Shown here piece after piece: positions 8,422-17,222 of a stretch of 64,000 bases of DNA. Each line of letters starts with the position of its first letter. The first letter of the stretch is position 1. The translations under genes were made by a program, and so were the position numbers. The stretch is from contig CAVIJT010000011.1 in assembly GCA_963643465.1 (NCBI GenBank), positions 1 to 64,000 of the forward strand. Direction: 5' to 3'. The notes under the pieces were generated by a model. That model was not told where the DNA came from and searched no databases. It was given only the letters and a program-made list of their open reading frames with translations. Source of the DNA: CAG-411 sp963643465 (GTDB lineage Bacteria; Bacillota; Clostridia; Lachnospirales; Lachnospiraceae).

Positions 8422-11400
8422 ATGAGAAAAAAAGCGTTGGCAGCGTTGTTAGCACTTTCCATGGTGATTCCAAATGGACTAGGTGCGAACATTGCGAGTG
8501 CTGCATCAAGCAGTACAACAATTACTGTAAACAGTATGGATGATACTACTACAAATGTATCGGAAGTAATTAGTGGAAAGGTTTCTTCCTCTAAGACAAT
8601 TACAAATGTAAACTATAAGGCGACTTCAGAAAATGGCGAAGTATATGCAGAAAATGCAGCAACCGTTAATGGAAAGAAGTGGTCTGTAGATGATTTATTA
8701 TTAAGACCGGGTGAAAATACAGTTACTATTACTGTAAAGACATCGGATGGAAAAAAGACCACAACGTCTGTAAATGTGAATTACGACAGTGGTTCATTTG
8801 AAGATATAACAGAAGTAGCTACTACTGCAGAGGGAAATAAGTTTGCAGCGGAACAGCTTGTTGTTATGTTTAAAGGTGAAACTACAGAGGAACGACGTCA
8901 GGAAATTATCGAAAAAGTAGGTGGAGAACAGATTGGTGTTCTTTATGCTATCGATGAGTATCAGGTAAAATTTGATGGTGCAGATGCTGCGGCATTAGAA
9001 AAGTACATAACAAAATTTGAGGCGTATGATGAGGTTATCGTTGCAAATTATAATTATGTAAATGAAGTATCTACTTTACCTAACGATCCTTGGGGTGGAG
9101 ATGATGAATGGACTGAAAGTAGTCCAGAAGGATATAACTGGGGAATGGAAGCTATCCATGCAGAATCTGCATGGCAGTATCAGGATAAGTTAAGTCTTAC
9201 ATCTGATAACAAAGCCGCAATTAAAGTTGGTATTTCGGATGCGGGCTTTGATATGGATCATGAGGACTTGGATATTACCTCTATTACCTCTTCTACATCT
9301 GAAAATTTTCACGGAACCCATGTAGCAGGAACGATTGGTGGAATAGGTAATAATGGAACTGGAGTAACTGGTGTTCTTTGGAATGCAGATACGATTGTAA
9401 AGGCTTCAATGACTACTGATTGTGTAGTTGAGTTAATTCAGAATGGTGCTAAAGTGGTGAACTGTTCATGGGGGGCAACTTTTCCTAGTGAAAGCATAGG
9501 GAAAAGTACAAGTGTAGAGGCTGCTAATGCAATGGCAAAGCTGTTAGACGAAGGCTATGATTTTATTGTAGTACAGTCTGCAGGAAATGGAGACAGATTC
9601 ATTAGTAATAAACCACTTGATTCTACATGGAATGGATGGTTTACAAGTATTACAGAGGAAACAGCACTTGATGATGAGTATGATGTAACCATTGAAGATG
9701 TTATGGATCACAAAGTAATTGTTGGGGCTGTAGAGAATTTAGGCTCTAATACTTATCAAACTGCATCTTTTTCAAATTATGGAAAGTATGTGGATGTGGT
9801 AGCACCGGGAGTGAGCATTTATAGTGCACTGTTAAACAATACATATGGATTGTTAAATGGAACATCTATGGCATCACCACATGTTACCGGATGTTTAGCA
9901 TATCTTTGGTCTTTGAACCCAACTTTATCAGCAGCGGAAGTAAAAGATATTATGTTAAGCAATACAAGTATCGAAGTAAAAGACTATAGTGCTGCAAAAT
10001 CAGGTATTGACAGCTATCCTATGGTGGACCTTTATTTAGCATCTAAAGCTATTGTAGGTGGCGGTGATGAAGGTACTGCTGTATACTTTGACAATTCCGT
10101 AGCTAACTGGAGCAGCGTGTATGCTTATGTATGGTCTGATGGTGTAGAAGCTACTGTTTTACCAACAACATTAGTAGATTCTACCAACAAAATTTATAAG
10201 GTAACAGTACCTTATAACTATAAAAAGATTATCTTTAAAAACACAAAAGACAGCTGGGATATTCAGACAGGTGACTTATTTGTACCTACTGACAGTAATA
10301 ACTGTTGGAAACCAAATAGCTCTTCAAACAGAGCTTCTGGAAGTTGGTATGCATATAGCGGTGGAGGTGTAGTAACCCCAACGCCAAGTACAGATACAGT
10401 ATTCTACTATAATAATGAAAAGACAAATTGGTCAAATGTGTATGCGTATGTGTGGGCAGATGGAGTAAGTGCAACAACATATGCAGGAACAAAGGTAGCA
10501 ACAAACGTATATCAGTTCAAGGTACCAAAGCAGTATACAAAGGTATTATTTAAAAATACATCAGGAACAAGTAGTTGGGATCAGCAGACTGCAAATGCAG
10601 GAGAACCAGAGGAAGGAAAAGTGTTTATCCCATCAAGTTCAAGCAATAAGACAAGTGGTACATGGGAAAATTATGAAGTTATAACACCAGTACCAGTAAC
10701 CACAGCGCCAGTAACTACAGCACCGGTAACCACAGCACCGGTAACCACAGCACCAGTAACTACACCACCAGTAAACGAAATGTCATTTAATTATGATAAT
10801 AGCAAAACAAATTGGTCCAGTGTATATGTATATGCGTGGGTAGAGGGCGATAGCAGTGTAGATCCGATTATTGTAAAGAGTATTGCATGTGTAAATAATG
10901 TATATTCTTTCAAGGTTGCAGATACTTACAAAAATATTTTATTTAAGAATGTAAATAGTACAAGTGTCTGGGATCAGCAGACCGCAGATACTACATTACC
11001 AACAGCATATGGTTATACATTTATTACAGATAGTGGATCAAATAAGACTGGCGGATATTGGACTAAAGTAACTGCAGTACCAGTAACTACGGCACCAGTA
11101 ACCACAGCACCAGTGACCACAGCACCAGTAACTACGGCACCAGTGACTACAGCACCAGTGACCACAGCGCCAGTAACTACAGCACCAGTAGAGAATACAA
11201 TGTTGTATTACAATAATAGCAAAACCAGCTGGTCAAATGTATATGCGTATGTATGGGCAGATGGAGTGAGTGCAAAGGTATACGAAAGTACAAAAGTAGC
11301 AACTGATGTATATCAATTTAGTGTACCAAAGAAATATACAAAGATATTATTTAAGAACACATCAGGAACAAGCAACTGGGATAAGCAAACAGATGATGTG

Positions 11401-12465
11401 CTAATTCAGAGTACAGATGGATACATTTTTGTACCAAACAGCTCATCCAATAAGACATCAGGAAAATGGGAAACATATGTAGTGGTAACACCAACTCCAA
11501 CATTACCATGTTCCACACAACCAGCTTCACCAACCCCAACCCCAATTTCTCAGTCTTATGTAACAGTTGATTTTGATAACTCTCTTCATGAATGGGAAAA
11601 TGTATATGCTTATGTATGGAATAGTACAGATGATTACAAAGTATTTTCTGTTTCTATGATAAGTGGAGATCACGTACTCTTTAACATTACAGGTTCTTAT
11701 AAGTACATTTTATTTAAGAATACAGAAGACGGATGGGATAAGCAGACAGCAGACTTAGTTATGCCAGCATATACTACATCTGTGGATGATAAGTGTTTCA
11801 CACCATCAAGTGCAGCGAATAAAGCAACTGGAACTTGGGGAAAATCTTCCGCACTTACTGATCGTAAAATAGATTTACCATCTATTTTGGCAGACAAAGA
11901 TACGGTAGCGGTAGGAGATACTGTAAACTTTACGATGACAGCGCAGTATGAGAGTGGTAATTATCATAATGCTCGTTACTTGACATTTACATATGAGGAT
12001 GGAACAAAGGATATCTTATATTCTTATGATACTTCCTCTATATTTGAAAAGGAATCAGGATATACATATAAGTATTCATGGAAACCATCGAAGACAGGAA
12101 AGGTGAAAGTAACCTATTCTGTAAGTGAGTATCAGGATCATGTGGAAACTTCTCAGCCAATTATTCTTAATGTAAAAGCAGCAAGCAACACTGTCAAAGT
12201 ATATTATAAGAATAGTAGTTGGTCTAAGGCATATGTGCATTATAAAGTAAATGGTTCATGGACAAGTGTTCCAGGAGTAAAAATGGAATCTAGTGATCGC
12301 AGTGGTTATACATGGATGTATACCATTGATTTAGGAGATACTACAAGCGCAACACTTTGCTTTAACAATGGAAGCGGAAGCTGGGATAGTAAGAACGGTT
12401 CAAACTATACAGTAGGAACTGGGGCTTATGGAGTTTCCAGCGGCAATGTAGTAAACTTGAATTAA
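8422..12465 (+). CDS. Secreted subtilisin-like (S8) serine protease with five CBM26-like modules and a CBM25
   Basis: A 1347-residue exported protease predicted to bind starch. Signal peptide at about 1-27. The S8 catalytic triad is intact: D273 (GISDAGFD), H297 (HGTHVAG), S482 (NGTSMASPH), with oxyanion N389 (SAGNGD). The N-terminal 30-250 region holds an Ig-like part and an inhibitor-like propeptide (EQLVVMFKG). CBM26-like modules lie at about 553-650, 659-753, 787-883, 925-1020 and 1046-1135, each with a VYAYVW-like and LFKNT/IFKNT motif; then an Ig-like domain (1150-1250) and a CBM25 (1256-1347). Modules 2-4 are separated by PVTTA repeats. Start at 8422 by AAGGAG seven bases upstream; the longer frame has no ribosome site. 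No wall anchor seen. Protease plus starch-binding modules is unusual; the substrate is unknown. Confidence 0.93.
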   Translation: MRKKALAALLALSMVIPNGLGANIASAASSSTTITVNSMDDTTTNVSEVISGKVSSSKTITNVNYKATSENGEVYAENAATVNGKKWSVDDLLLRPGENTVTITVKTSDGKKTTTSVNVNYDSGSFEDITEVATTAEGNKFAAEQLVVMFKGETTEERRQEIIEKVGGEQIGVLYAIDEYQVKFDGADAAALEKYITKFEAYDEVIVANYNYVNEVSTLPNDPWGGDDEWTESSPEGYNWGMEAIHAESAWQYQDKLSLTSDNKAAIKVGISDAGFDMDHEDLDITSITSSTSENFHGTHVAGTIGGIGNNGTGVTGVLWNADTIVKASMTTDCVVELIQNGAKVVNCSWGATFPSESIGKSTSVEAANAMAKLLDEGYDFIVVQSAGNGDRFISNKPLDSTWNGWFTSITEETALDDEYDVTIEDVMDHKVIVGAVENLGSNTYQTASFSNYGKYVDVVAPGVSIYSALLNNTYGLLNGTSMASPHVTGCLAYLWSLNPTLSAAEVKDIMLSNTSIEVKDYSAAKSGIDSYPMVDLYLASKAIVGGGDEGTAVYFDNSVANWSSVYAYVWSDGVEATVLPTTLVDSTNKIYKVTVPYNYKKIIFKNTKDSWDIQTGDLFVPTDSNNCWKPNSSSNRASGSWYAYSGGGVVTPTPSTDTVFYYNNEKTNWSNVYAYVWADGVSATTYAGTKVATNVYQFKVPKQYTKVLFKNTSGTSSWDQQTANAGEPEEGKVFIPSSSSNKTSGTWENYEVITPVPVTTAPVTTAPVTTAPVTTAPVTTPPVNEMSFNYDNSKTNWSSVYVYAWVEGDSSVDPIIVKSIACVNNVYSFKVADTYKNILFKNVNSTSVWDQQTADTTLPTAYGYTFITDSGSNKTGGYWTKVTAVPVTTAPVTTAPVTTAPVTTAPVTTAPVTTAPVTTAPVENTMLYYNNSKTSWSNVYAYVWADGVSAKVYESTKVATDVYQFSVPKKYTKILFKNTSGTSNWDKQTDDVLIQSTDGYIFVPNSSSNKTSGKWETYVVVTPTPTLPCSTQPASPTPTPISQSYVTVDFDNSLHEWENVYAYVWNSTDDYKVFSVSMISGDHVLFNITGSYKYILFKNTEDGWDKQTADLVMPAYTTSVDDKCFTPSSAANKATGTWGKSSALTDRKIDLPSILADKDTVAVGDTVNFTMTAQYESGNYHNARYLTFTYEDGTKDILYSYDTSSIFEKESGYTYKYSWKPSKTGKVKVTYSVSEYQDHVETSQPIILNVKAASNTVKVYYKNSSWSKAYVHYKVNGSWTSVPGVKMESSDRSGYTWMYTIDLGDTTSATLCFNNGSGSWDSKNGSNYTVGTGAYGVSSGNVVNLN
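10693..10767 (+). repeat. 15-bp tandem repeat encoding PVTTA linker (5 units)
   Basis: Five 15-bp units encode four PVTTA and one PVTTP between CBM26-like modules 2 and 3. Synonymous ACC/ACT and GCG/GCA variation shows selection on the linker peptide or repeated slippage. Confidence 0.9.
11080..11184 (+). repeat. 15-bp tandem repeat encoding PVTTA linker (7 units)
   Basis: Seven in-frame 15-bp units encode PVTTA between modules 3 and 4. The count differs from the first linker, so length variation by slippage or recombination between the two tracts is likely. Confidence 0.9.
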
Positions 12466-12510
12466 TATACTGTATTTTGCATAGTATATTAGAATAATTT
12501 AAGAATGTAA

Positions 12511-12551
12511 AAAGAAAGTCTGAGGCTCAAAACTTCGGACTTTCTTTTTTT
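12511..12551 (+). terminator. Intrinsic terminator after the subtilase
   Basis: AAAGAAAGTC (12511-12520) pairs with GGACTTTCTTT and runs into seven T. The T-run continues into a partial copy of repeat family B. Confidence 0.85.
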
Positions 12552-12590
12552 GTTGCAAAAGCCTGGCAAGTACAACCATGCTTGCATGAA
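12552..12590 (+). repeat. Terminator-linked repeat family B, truncated copy
   Basis: About 39 bp (GTTGCAAAAGCCTGGCAAGT through the CATGCTTGCATGAA core) match the first part of the copies at 33538 and 46895. It starts in the terminator U-tract, as they do, and then diverges. Confidence 0.75.
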
Positions 12591-12697
12591 AAAGTGAACC
12601 AAATGCAAAGGAGAGAACAATAATATAATGTAGAGGTTGCAATCCTATGTTTATTGAACATAAAAAAGATATCCTATGTACAAGGAGAAAAAACAAA

Positions 12698-13216
12698 ATG
12701 AAACAGTCAGAAATAGAAATATGTATTGCTAAATATGGAAAAGATTTGTATTCTTTTTGCTGTTATTTGACTTACAGTAAAATGGAGGCAGACGATCTGT
12801 ATCAAGATACTTTTGTAAAAGTGATAGAGTTAGGCAAAATAGATGAGACAAAAAATCCAAAAAGTTATCTGTTATCCATAGCTATAAGACTTTGGAAAAA
12901 CAGATATCGAAAACAGGAACGGAAAAAACGCCTGTTAGCTTCTGATACTATGGAAGAGTTGGAAGAAGAGGGAAAATTGAAAACATGGAAGTATTCACCA
13001 GAAAGTGAAATGATACAGAAAGAACAGAGAAAAAGGGTACAGTATGCAGTTTCGCAATTGCCCGAAAAGCTACAAATAGTTGCCTTATTGTATTATATGG
13101 AGGATAGAAAAGTAGCGGAGATTGGGGAAATTTTGCGTGTTCCACAGGGAACGGTAAAAAGCAGATTGCATAAGGCAAGGAAAATTTTACGGGAGAAATT
13201 GGAGGATGTAATATGA
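12698..13216 (+). CDS. ECF-family RNA polymerase sigma factor
   Basis: A 172-residue sigma-70 family protein of the extracytoplasmic-function type. Region 2 includes EADDLYQDTFVKV (core-RNAP and -10 recognition); region 4 is a helix-turn-helix with VAEIGEILRVPQGTVKSRLHKARK, ending at the stop. No sigma 1.1 or region 3. AAGGAG 10 bases upstream sets the ATG at 12698; the 17 codons before it in frame lack support. Its last codons overlap the next gene by 4 bp (ATGA), the usual coupling of a sigma factor with its membrane anti-sigma factor. The regulon is unknown. Confidence 0.92.
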   Translation: MKQSEIEICIAKYGKDLYSFCCYLTYSKMEADDLYQDTFVKVIELGKIDETKNPKSYLLSIAIRLWKNRYRKQERKKRLLASDTMEELEEEGKLKTWKYSPESEMIQKEQRKRVQYAVSQLPEKLQIVALLYYMEDRKVAEIGEILRVPQGTVKSRLHKARKILREKLEDVI

Positions 13217-14373
13217 GAGATAAATTTGACAATAAGTTAAAAAATGCCATGAGACCTTCAAAGGAACCGGATTTCTGGCTGAATCAGAAGATTATCAATG
13301 GAAATCTGGAGGTAAAAAAAATGGGAAACAAGAGATGGAAACGTGCAACGGTAACATTTGGAGCTATAGGATTGTTGTTAGTAAGTTCTGTAGGAGTAAC
13401 GGCTGCGGTTCGATATTTTAGTGCTAATCAGGTGGCAGAGCAAACGGAAAATAACAAGTTGGTTGCAGCATTTAATAGCAAAGATGCCATAGATATAAAT
13501 GAAACGCAGCAGACTGGTGGCTATGACGTTACATTGCTTGGTATGGTATCAGGAGAAAATCTGAGTGATTATGAAAGCTATGCAAATGGAGAATTGTTGT
13601 CAGACAAAACCTATGCAGTAGTAGCTATTGCCCATTCGGATGGAACGAAAATGCAGGAAAAGGATAAGGATGGGTATAACGTTGGATATACTGATAAATT
13701 TTTAGTATCACCATTTATTGAAGGGTATAATCCGCAGCTATACAATGCCTACTATTTTAATGGAGGAGCTACCTACTTTGTTCATGATGGAGTATTGTAC
13801 TGGCTATTGGAAACTGATAATATGGAAGTTTTTGCAAATCGTACCATATATTTAGGTGTAACGGAAGGGCTTAACTCTATAGGAGAAGCATATGCTTATA
13901 ATGAAGAGACCGGAAAAATAGGAAAGCAACAGGCATATGAGGGAGTGAGTGCGTTATTTACACTTCCAATAGATAAAAGTAAAGGCTCTGAGGAGGCAGC
14001 AGAAAAGTATTTAAAATCTTTGGAGGAAGCGCAGAAGGAAGAAAGTGCAGAGGATGAGAATAGCGTAGAAGAGGAAGAAAATATAGACGCGCTTTTAGAA
14101 AAATTGACAAAGGAAAATATAGAAGAATATGCAACTTTGGAGGAAAGTACAGTACAGACTTGCAAGATAGACAAAGATGGCTACATTACATGGAATTGGC
14201 AGTTAGAAGATGGTTCTGGAGGGGAAGGACGGTCATTCATAGGAGAAGATTATGAGATAGGAAAATTGTATGCGACTGGATATAGTCAAAGCGGTGATGG
14301 TGACAAGTTAGTGGATACTATCATATGCAATGAAGATGGAACCGTTACGGTAGCAGTGTATCGCCTAAAATAA
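13213..14373 (+). CDS. Putative membrane anti-sigma factor partnered with the upstream ECF sigma
   Basis: A 386-residue protein: a short basic cytoplasmic N-terminus (1-46, the likely sigma-binding part), one transmembrane helix (about 47-69, ATVTFGAIGLLLVSSVGVTA), and an acidic extracytoplasmic domain of about 315 residues with an E-rich segment near 275-300. The stop-start overlap with the sigma gene, single TM and topology are what suggest anti-sigma function; I do not recognise a named anti-sigma domain or a zinc motif. The outer domain could sense a signal, but its ligand is unknown. A 19-bp hairpin follows at 14382. Confidence 0.7.
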   Translation: MRDKFDNKLKNAMRPSKEPDFWLNQKIINGNLEVKKMGNKRWKRATVTFGAIGLLLVSSVGVTAAVRYFSANQVAEQTENNKLVAAFNSKDAIDINETQQTGGYDVTLLGMVSGENLSDYESYANGELLSDKTYAVVAIAHSDGTKMQEKDKDGYNVGYTDKFLVSPFIEGYNPQLYNAYYFNGGATYFVHDGVLYWLLETDNMEVFANRTIYLGVTEGLNSIGEAYAYNEETGKIGKQQAYEGVSALFTLPIDKSKGSEEAAEKYLKSLEEAQKEESAEDENSVEEEENIDALLEKLTKENIEEYATLEESTVQTCKIDKDGYITWNWQLEDGSGGEGRSFIGEDYEIGKLYATGYSQSGDGDKLVDTIICNEDGTVTVAVYRLK

Positions 14374-14381
14374 TAGGAAAA

Positions 14382-14427
14382 AGAAACATGAGAAATCCGC
14401 TCAATAGGGCGGATTTCTCATGTTTCT
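14382..14427. terminator. Perfect 19-bp hairpin between convergent genes (first copy of duplicated terminator)
   Basis: AGAAACATGAGAAATCCGC (14382-14400) is the exact reverse complement of 14409-14427; the loop is 8 nt. It separates the + strand sigma/anti-sigma pair from the opposing minus-strand pair and probably terminates both ways, although U-tracts are weak. The sequence from 14388 onwards recurs at 18041. Confidence 0.7.
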
Positions 14428-14463
14428 GCGTTTATTTTAAAATATCGTAATACATTTTGGTAT
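14418..14463 (-). pseudogene. 3' remnant of a fic gene (about 15 codons)
   Basis: On the minus strand this stretch reads YQNVLRYFKINAET plus stop, matching the C-terminal YKNVLRYFKINAET of the intact Fic protein at 18071-19000 with one substitution. Similarity stops abruptly upstream (toward higher coordinates). It belongs to a 76-bp direct repeat (14388-14463 and 18041-18116, 74 of 76 identical by eye). Confidence 0.8.
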
Positions 14464-14493
14464 GCAATGGGGGTGCATCAAGCACTCCAAATA

Positions 14494-16245
14494 TTATTCT
14501 GTATATTCATATAAATATAAATAATACTGCTCACGATTTTGTGATACAGCCTGTATCAAATACCCCGTTTCACCATACCAGCAAGCCGACTCCTCCTCCA
14601 CATTTTCAGAAAGGGTACGCTCAAAATACCATGCTTTTTTTAACTTTGGAATATAAAAAGCTAACTGTGAAGCTCCTAGTTCTGTATTCTTTGCAATAGA
14701 CAGAATACTATACTCTTCGTTCCAGAAAAAGCTTACATCATGACTTGCTGGTATTCCTTCTAGCAAATATCTGCTTCCATCTGTTAAATCCAACAAATAG
14801 ACCTCATTTTCTGGTTCTTTATAAAGAGTTGCAAAATTTCCTCCTATCAAATTCACATAAGTATCCGCAAAACCATAATCCCATATATACCCCCATGCGA
14901 CATTACTAAAAAGCTTTGTTGTTGTTTTAGTTTCTGTATTATAGAGGTACCCATTCATCTTTTCCTCTTTCCCGGTTGTATAAAAAACAGTAGTATCACT
15001 GGTGGAAAAAAAAGTATCACAATCGGAAACAGGGGCTTCTGTAATATCCTCTCTAATATCCCCACTTTCCAAATCAATCCAAATCCTTTTTAAAGAACTA
15101 TGATTATCTCCTGCATATGCAACAGCTTCCTTTTTATTATCACAAATTGACAACTGTGTAATACAAGCATATGCGGACAAATCCACATTTGCTAATGGGT
15201 CCTTTATTTCTTTTGTATCAAGCTGAAACAAAAAAGGATATTGATAATCTGTACACTGGGTATCATACAAGAATTGCACCTGAACCCACTTTTTATCATC
15301 CGGAAAGGTACTTACTGAAAATGCACCATCACATTCTCCTTTTAAACTTTTTCCATTTTTGGTGCCGCCAAAGGTAGTTCCAATATCAAATCTTTCTACA
15401 TTCGAAACATCCAATACAATATCTCCCCCAATCTGTTGCCATTCAACCGTAAATGTCATTTCTGGCAAACAAATCTCATTATAGCTTACATCCCCACTAT
15501 GGCTCATAACACCTGAGAGATTTTGTAACTGAATACTTCCCTCCGCCTTAAATTTCTCTGCCTCTGCCTGTCTAAGTTCTCCATCTATATACTGATAATA
15601 ACTACGCTTTTCACTTTTTTCCTCCTGCGTATAAAACAATAAATTTCCAGAAGAAGTACGGGCTATATCACAATAGCTTGGACAGGATAAATATGTTACT
15701 TGAAAATGTTCATCTAATTTCTGTTTCTGTAAATAAGTAACATCTCCTATTGTGATTGGAGTGTCTGTATCTTCTGTTATTTGCTCTTCTTTTTTATCTG
15801 TCTGTGCATTATCTGCATTACTTTTTTTATCTTCTTTCTGCTTAGAATCGGAAAACTTTTCTAGTGGTATTTCTTCATTTGTCCCACTTGTAAAAAAATG
15901 TATGACTGCCTGCCGAAAAGTGTAGCTGGAAGCAAATGCGGTTCCGCTGCCAAATAAAAAAATACAAAGCGTAATCATTGCTACTCGCCTAAATACCAAC
16001 TGAGAATTCCATTTTCTTTTTCTTTCTGTCATAAACTTTGAAACTATGAGTTCTCTTTCTGGTTCAGGCATATCTTTTGCTGCTTTTATTAATATTTCTT
16101 CCATTTTCTCTAAACTGCTATCCATAATTTCTTCCATGTTTTCTTTTTTATCCATAATTTTCATTTTATCCATATTTTCCCTCTTATCTACGTGTTTTCC
16201 TCTACTAATGTTTCTGCTATTATTATTTTCTCTTTTCTGTTTCAT
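14494..16245 (-). CDS. Putative membrane anti-sigma factor with large extracytoplasmic domain
   Basis: A 583-residue protein in the operon of the minus-strand ECF sigma factor, 47 bp downstream of it. A charged, Lys/Met/Glu-rich cytoplasmic N-terminus (1-88) is followed by one TM helix (about 88-108, VAMITLCIFLFGSGTAFASS), an acidic Lys/Asp linker near 130-155, and a large outer domain rich in beta strands, Trp and Tyr. Its repeated short strands suggest a propeller-like fold (inference). Placement after the sigma gene and topology suggest anti-sigma/sensor function, as for the unrelated pair facing it. GGAG eight bases upstream supports the start. No named domain recognised. Confidence 0.65.
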   Translation of the reverse strand: MKQKRENNNSRNISRGKHVDKRENMDKMKIMDKKENMEEIMDSSLEKMEEILIKAAKDMPEPERELIVSKFMTERKRKWNSQLVFRRVAMITLCIFLFGSGTAFASSYTFRQAVIHFFTSGTNEEIPLEKFSDSKQKEDKKSNADNAQTDKKEEQITEDTDTPITIGDVTYLQKQKLDEHFQVTYLSCPSYCDIARTSSGNLLFYTQEEKSEKRSYYQYIDGELRQAEAEKFKAEGSIQLQNLSGVMSHSGDVSYNEICLPEMTFTVEWQQIGGDIVLDVSNVERFDIGTTFGGTKNGKSLKGECDGAFSVSTFPDDKKWVQVQFLYDTQCTDYQYPFLFQLDTKEIKDPLANVDLSAYACITQLSICDNKKEAVAYAGDNHSSLKRIWIDLESGDIREDITEAPVSDCDTFFSTSDTTVFYTTGKEEKMNGYLYNTETKTTTKLFSNVAWGYIWDYGFADTYVNLIGGNFATLYKEPENEVYLLDLTDGSRYLLEGIPASHDVSFFWNEEYSILSIAKNTELGASQLAFYIPKLKKAWYFERTLSENVEEESACWYGETGYLIQAVSQNREQYYLYLYEYTE

Positions 16246-16292
16246 AAGACTTTCTCCATTTCCATACAGTTATTTACATTTTCATCAATTCA

Positions 16293-16799
16293 TTACTGTA
16301 TATTCCATTCCTCTCGCAATTTCGCTAACGCACGAATATATCTTTTGTTACAGGCTTCAGGAGAAGAATTAGTAATTTTTCCAATTTCTTTAAAAGGTAA
16401 CTCTGACACAATTCTTAAACTGACAATTTCTGCATCTTTATCTGAAAGATTTTTTATCAAATCCAGAAAGGCATAATGTCCATTTTCGGGATTTCCTATT
16501 GCAGATGGTGGAAGTATTTTGGCATCTACCTCTTCATAGGACTCACGACTTCTCTTACGAAGTATGTCATAAGTCAGATTTCTTGCTATTGTATAAATCC
16601 AAGAAGCCTCACTAATATTTTGTCGATAGTTCCCCGCTTTCTCTTGAATACGCAAAAAGGTATCTTGCGTAATATCTTCAGTCAAATCCCGGTTTTTTGT
16701 TATAGAAAGTACCAACCGATATACCGGTACCTTGTACATTTCATATAAACTTTGTAATGCACCCATATCCCCATGGGCTATTTTTTTCATATGGTTCAT
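16293..16799 (-). CDS. ECF-family RNA polymerase sigma factor
   Basis: A 168-residue sigma factor with region 2 (DLTEDITQDTFLRI, then SWIYTIARNLTYDILRKR) and region 4 (IVSELPFKEIGKI followed by SSPEACNKRYIRALAKL). The start at 16799 has AGGAG nine bases upstream. It differs clearly from the sigma factor at 12698 and runs in the opposite direction with its own putative anti-sigma gene, so two ECF systems face each other across one hairpin. The target promoter is unknown; autoregulation is common in such pairs, but I could not read a duplicated promoter motif. Confidence 0.9.
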   Translation of the reverse strand: MNHMKKIAHGDMGALQSLYEMYKVPVYRLVLSITKNRDLTEDITQDTFLRIQEKAGNYRQNISEASWIYTIARNLTYDILRKRSRESYEEVDAKILPPSAIGNPENGHYAFLDLIKNLSDKDAEIVSLRIVSELPFKEIGKITNSSPEACNKRYIRALAKLREEWNIQ

Positions 16800-17149
16800 A
16801 GTTATTTTCTCCTGTAAAAAGTCGCCTTTATCCTTCTTACCCTTCCCTTTTGGTAACAGTTTCGCCTCAATGTGATTGATTCAACCTTACACATTCATAA
16901 AATAGTAGAATATACAAAAAGGCTGAAGGGAATTGTTTTGGCTGGACACTTTATATTTGTTTTTTATTTTTTCATTTCCTAATATATAACGAATGAGCGC
17001 ATTGAAATTGGACAGAAAAATTTTTATTTATTATAGAACCTTCCAAATTTTATATCTCAAAACCAACATAATATCAATTCCACCTAACTTTTTCAAAGTA
17101 TACTGCTTAACTATACATCAGAAAGTTTATAGAATATATTTCAATACAC
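16800..17149. other. AT-rich divergent intergenic region
   Basis: About 350 bp between the minus-strand sigma gene and the + strand HD gene. It should hold the sigma operon promoter, but I see no confident motif. No ORF or strong hairpin. Confidence 0.5.
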
Positions 17150-17178
17150 TTGAAAAAATTTTGAATCATTCTTATGAT
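17150..17178 (+). promoter_or_regulatory. Predicted promoter of the HD hydrolase gene
   Basis: TTGAAA (17150-17155), 17-nt spacer, TATGAT (17173-17178), 44 bp before the start codon. Confidence 0.55.
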
Positions 17179-17222
17179 AAAAGAAAAGATACATTCACTA
17201 AGACTAGGAAGGAAAAAGTGTT

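Noticed and set aside
10684..11190. Regular short repeats that might suggest a CRISPR array
   Set aside because: The 15-bp units are contiguous, in frame and encode PVTTA linkers; there are no spacers and no cas genes.
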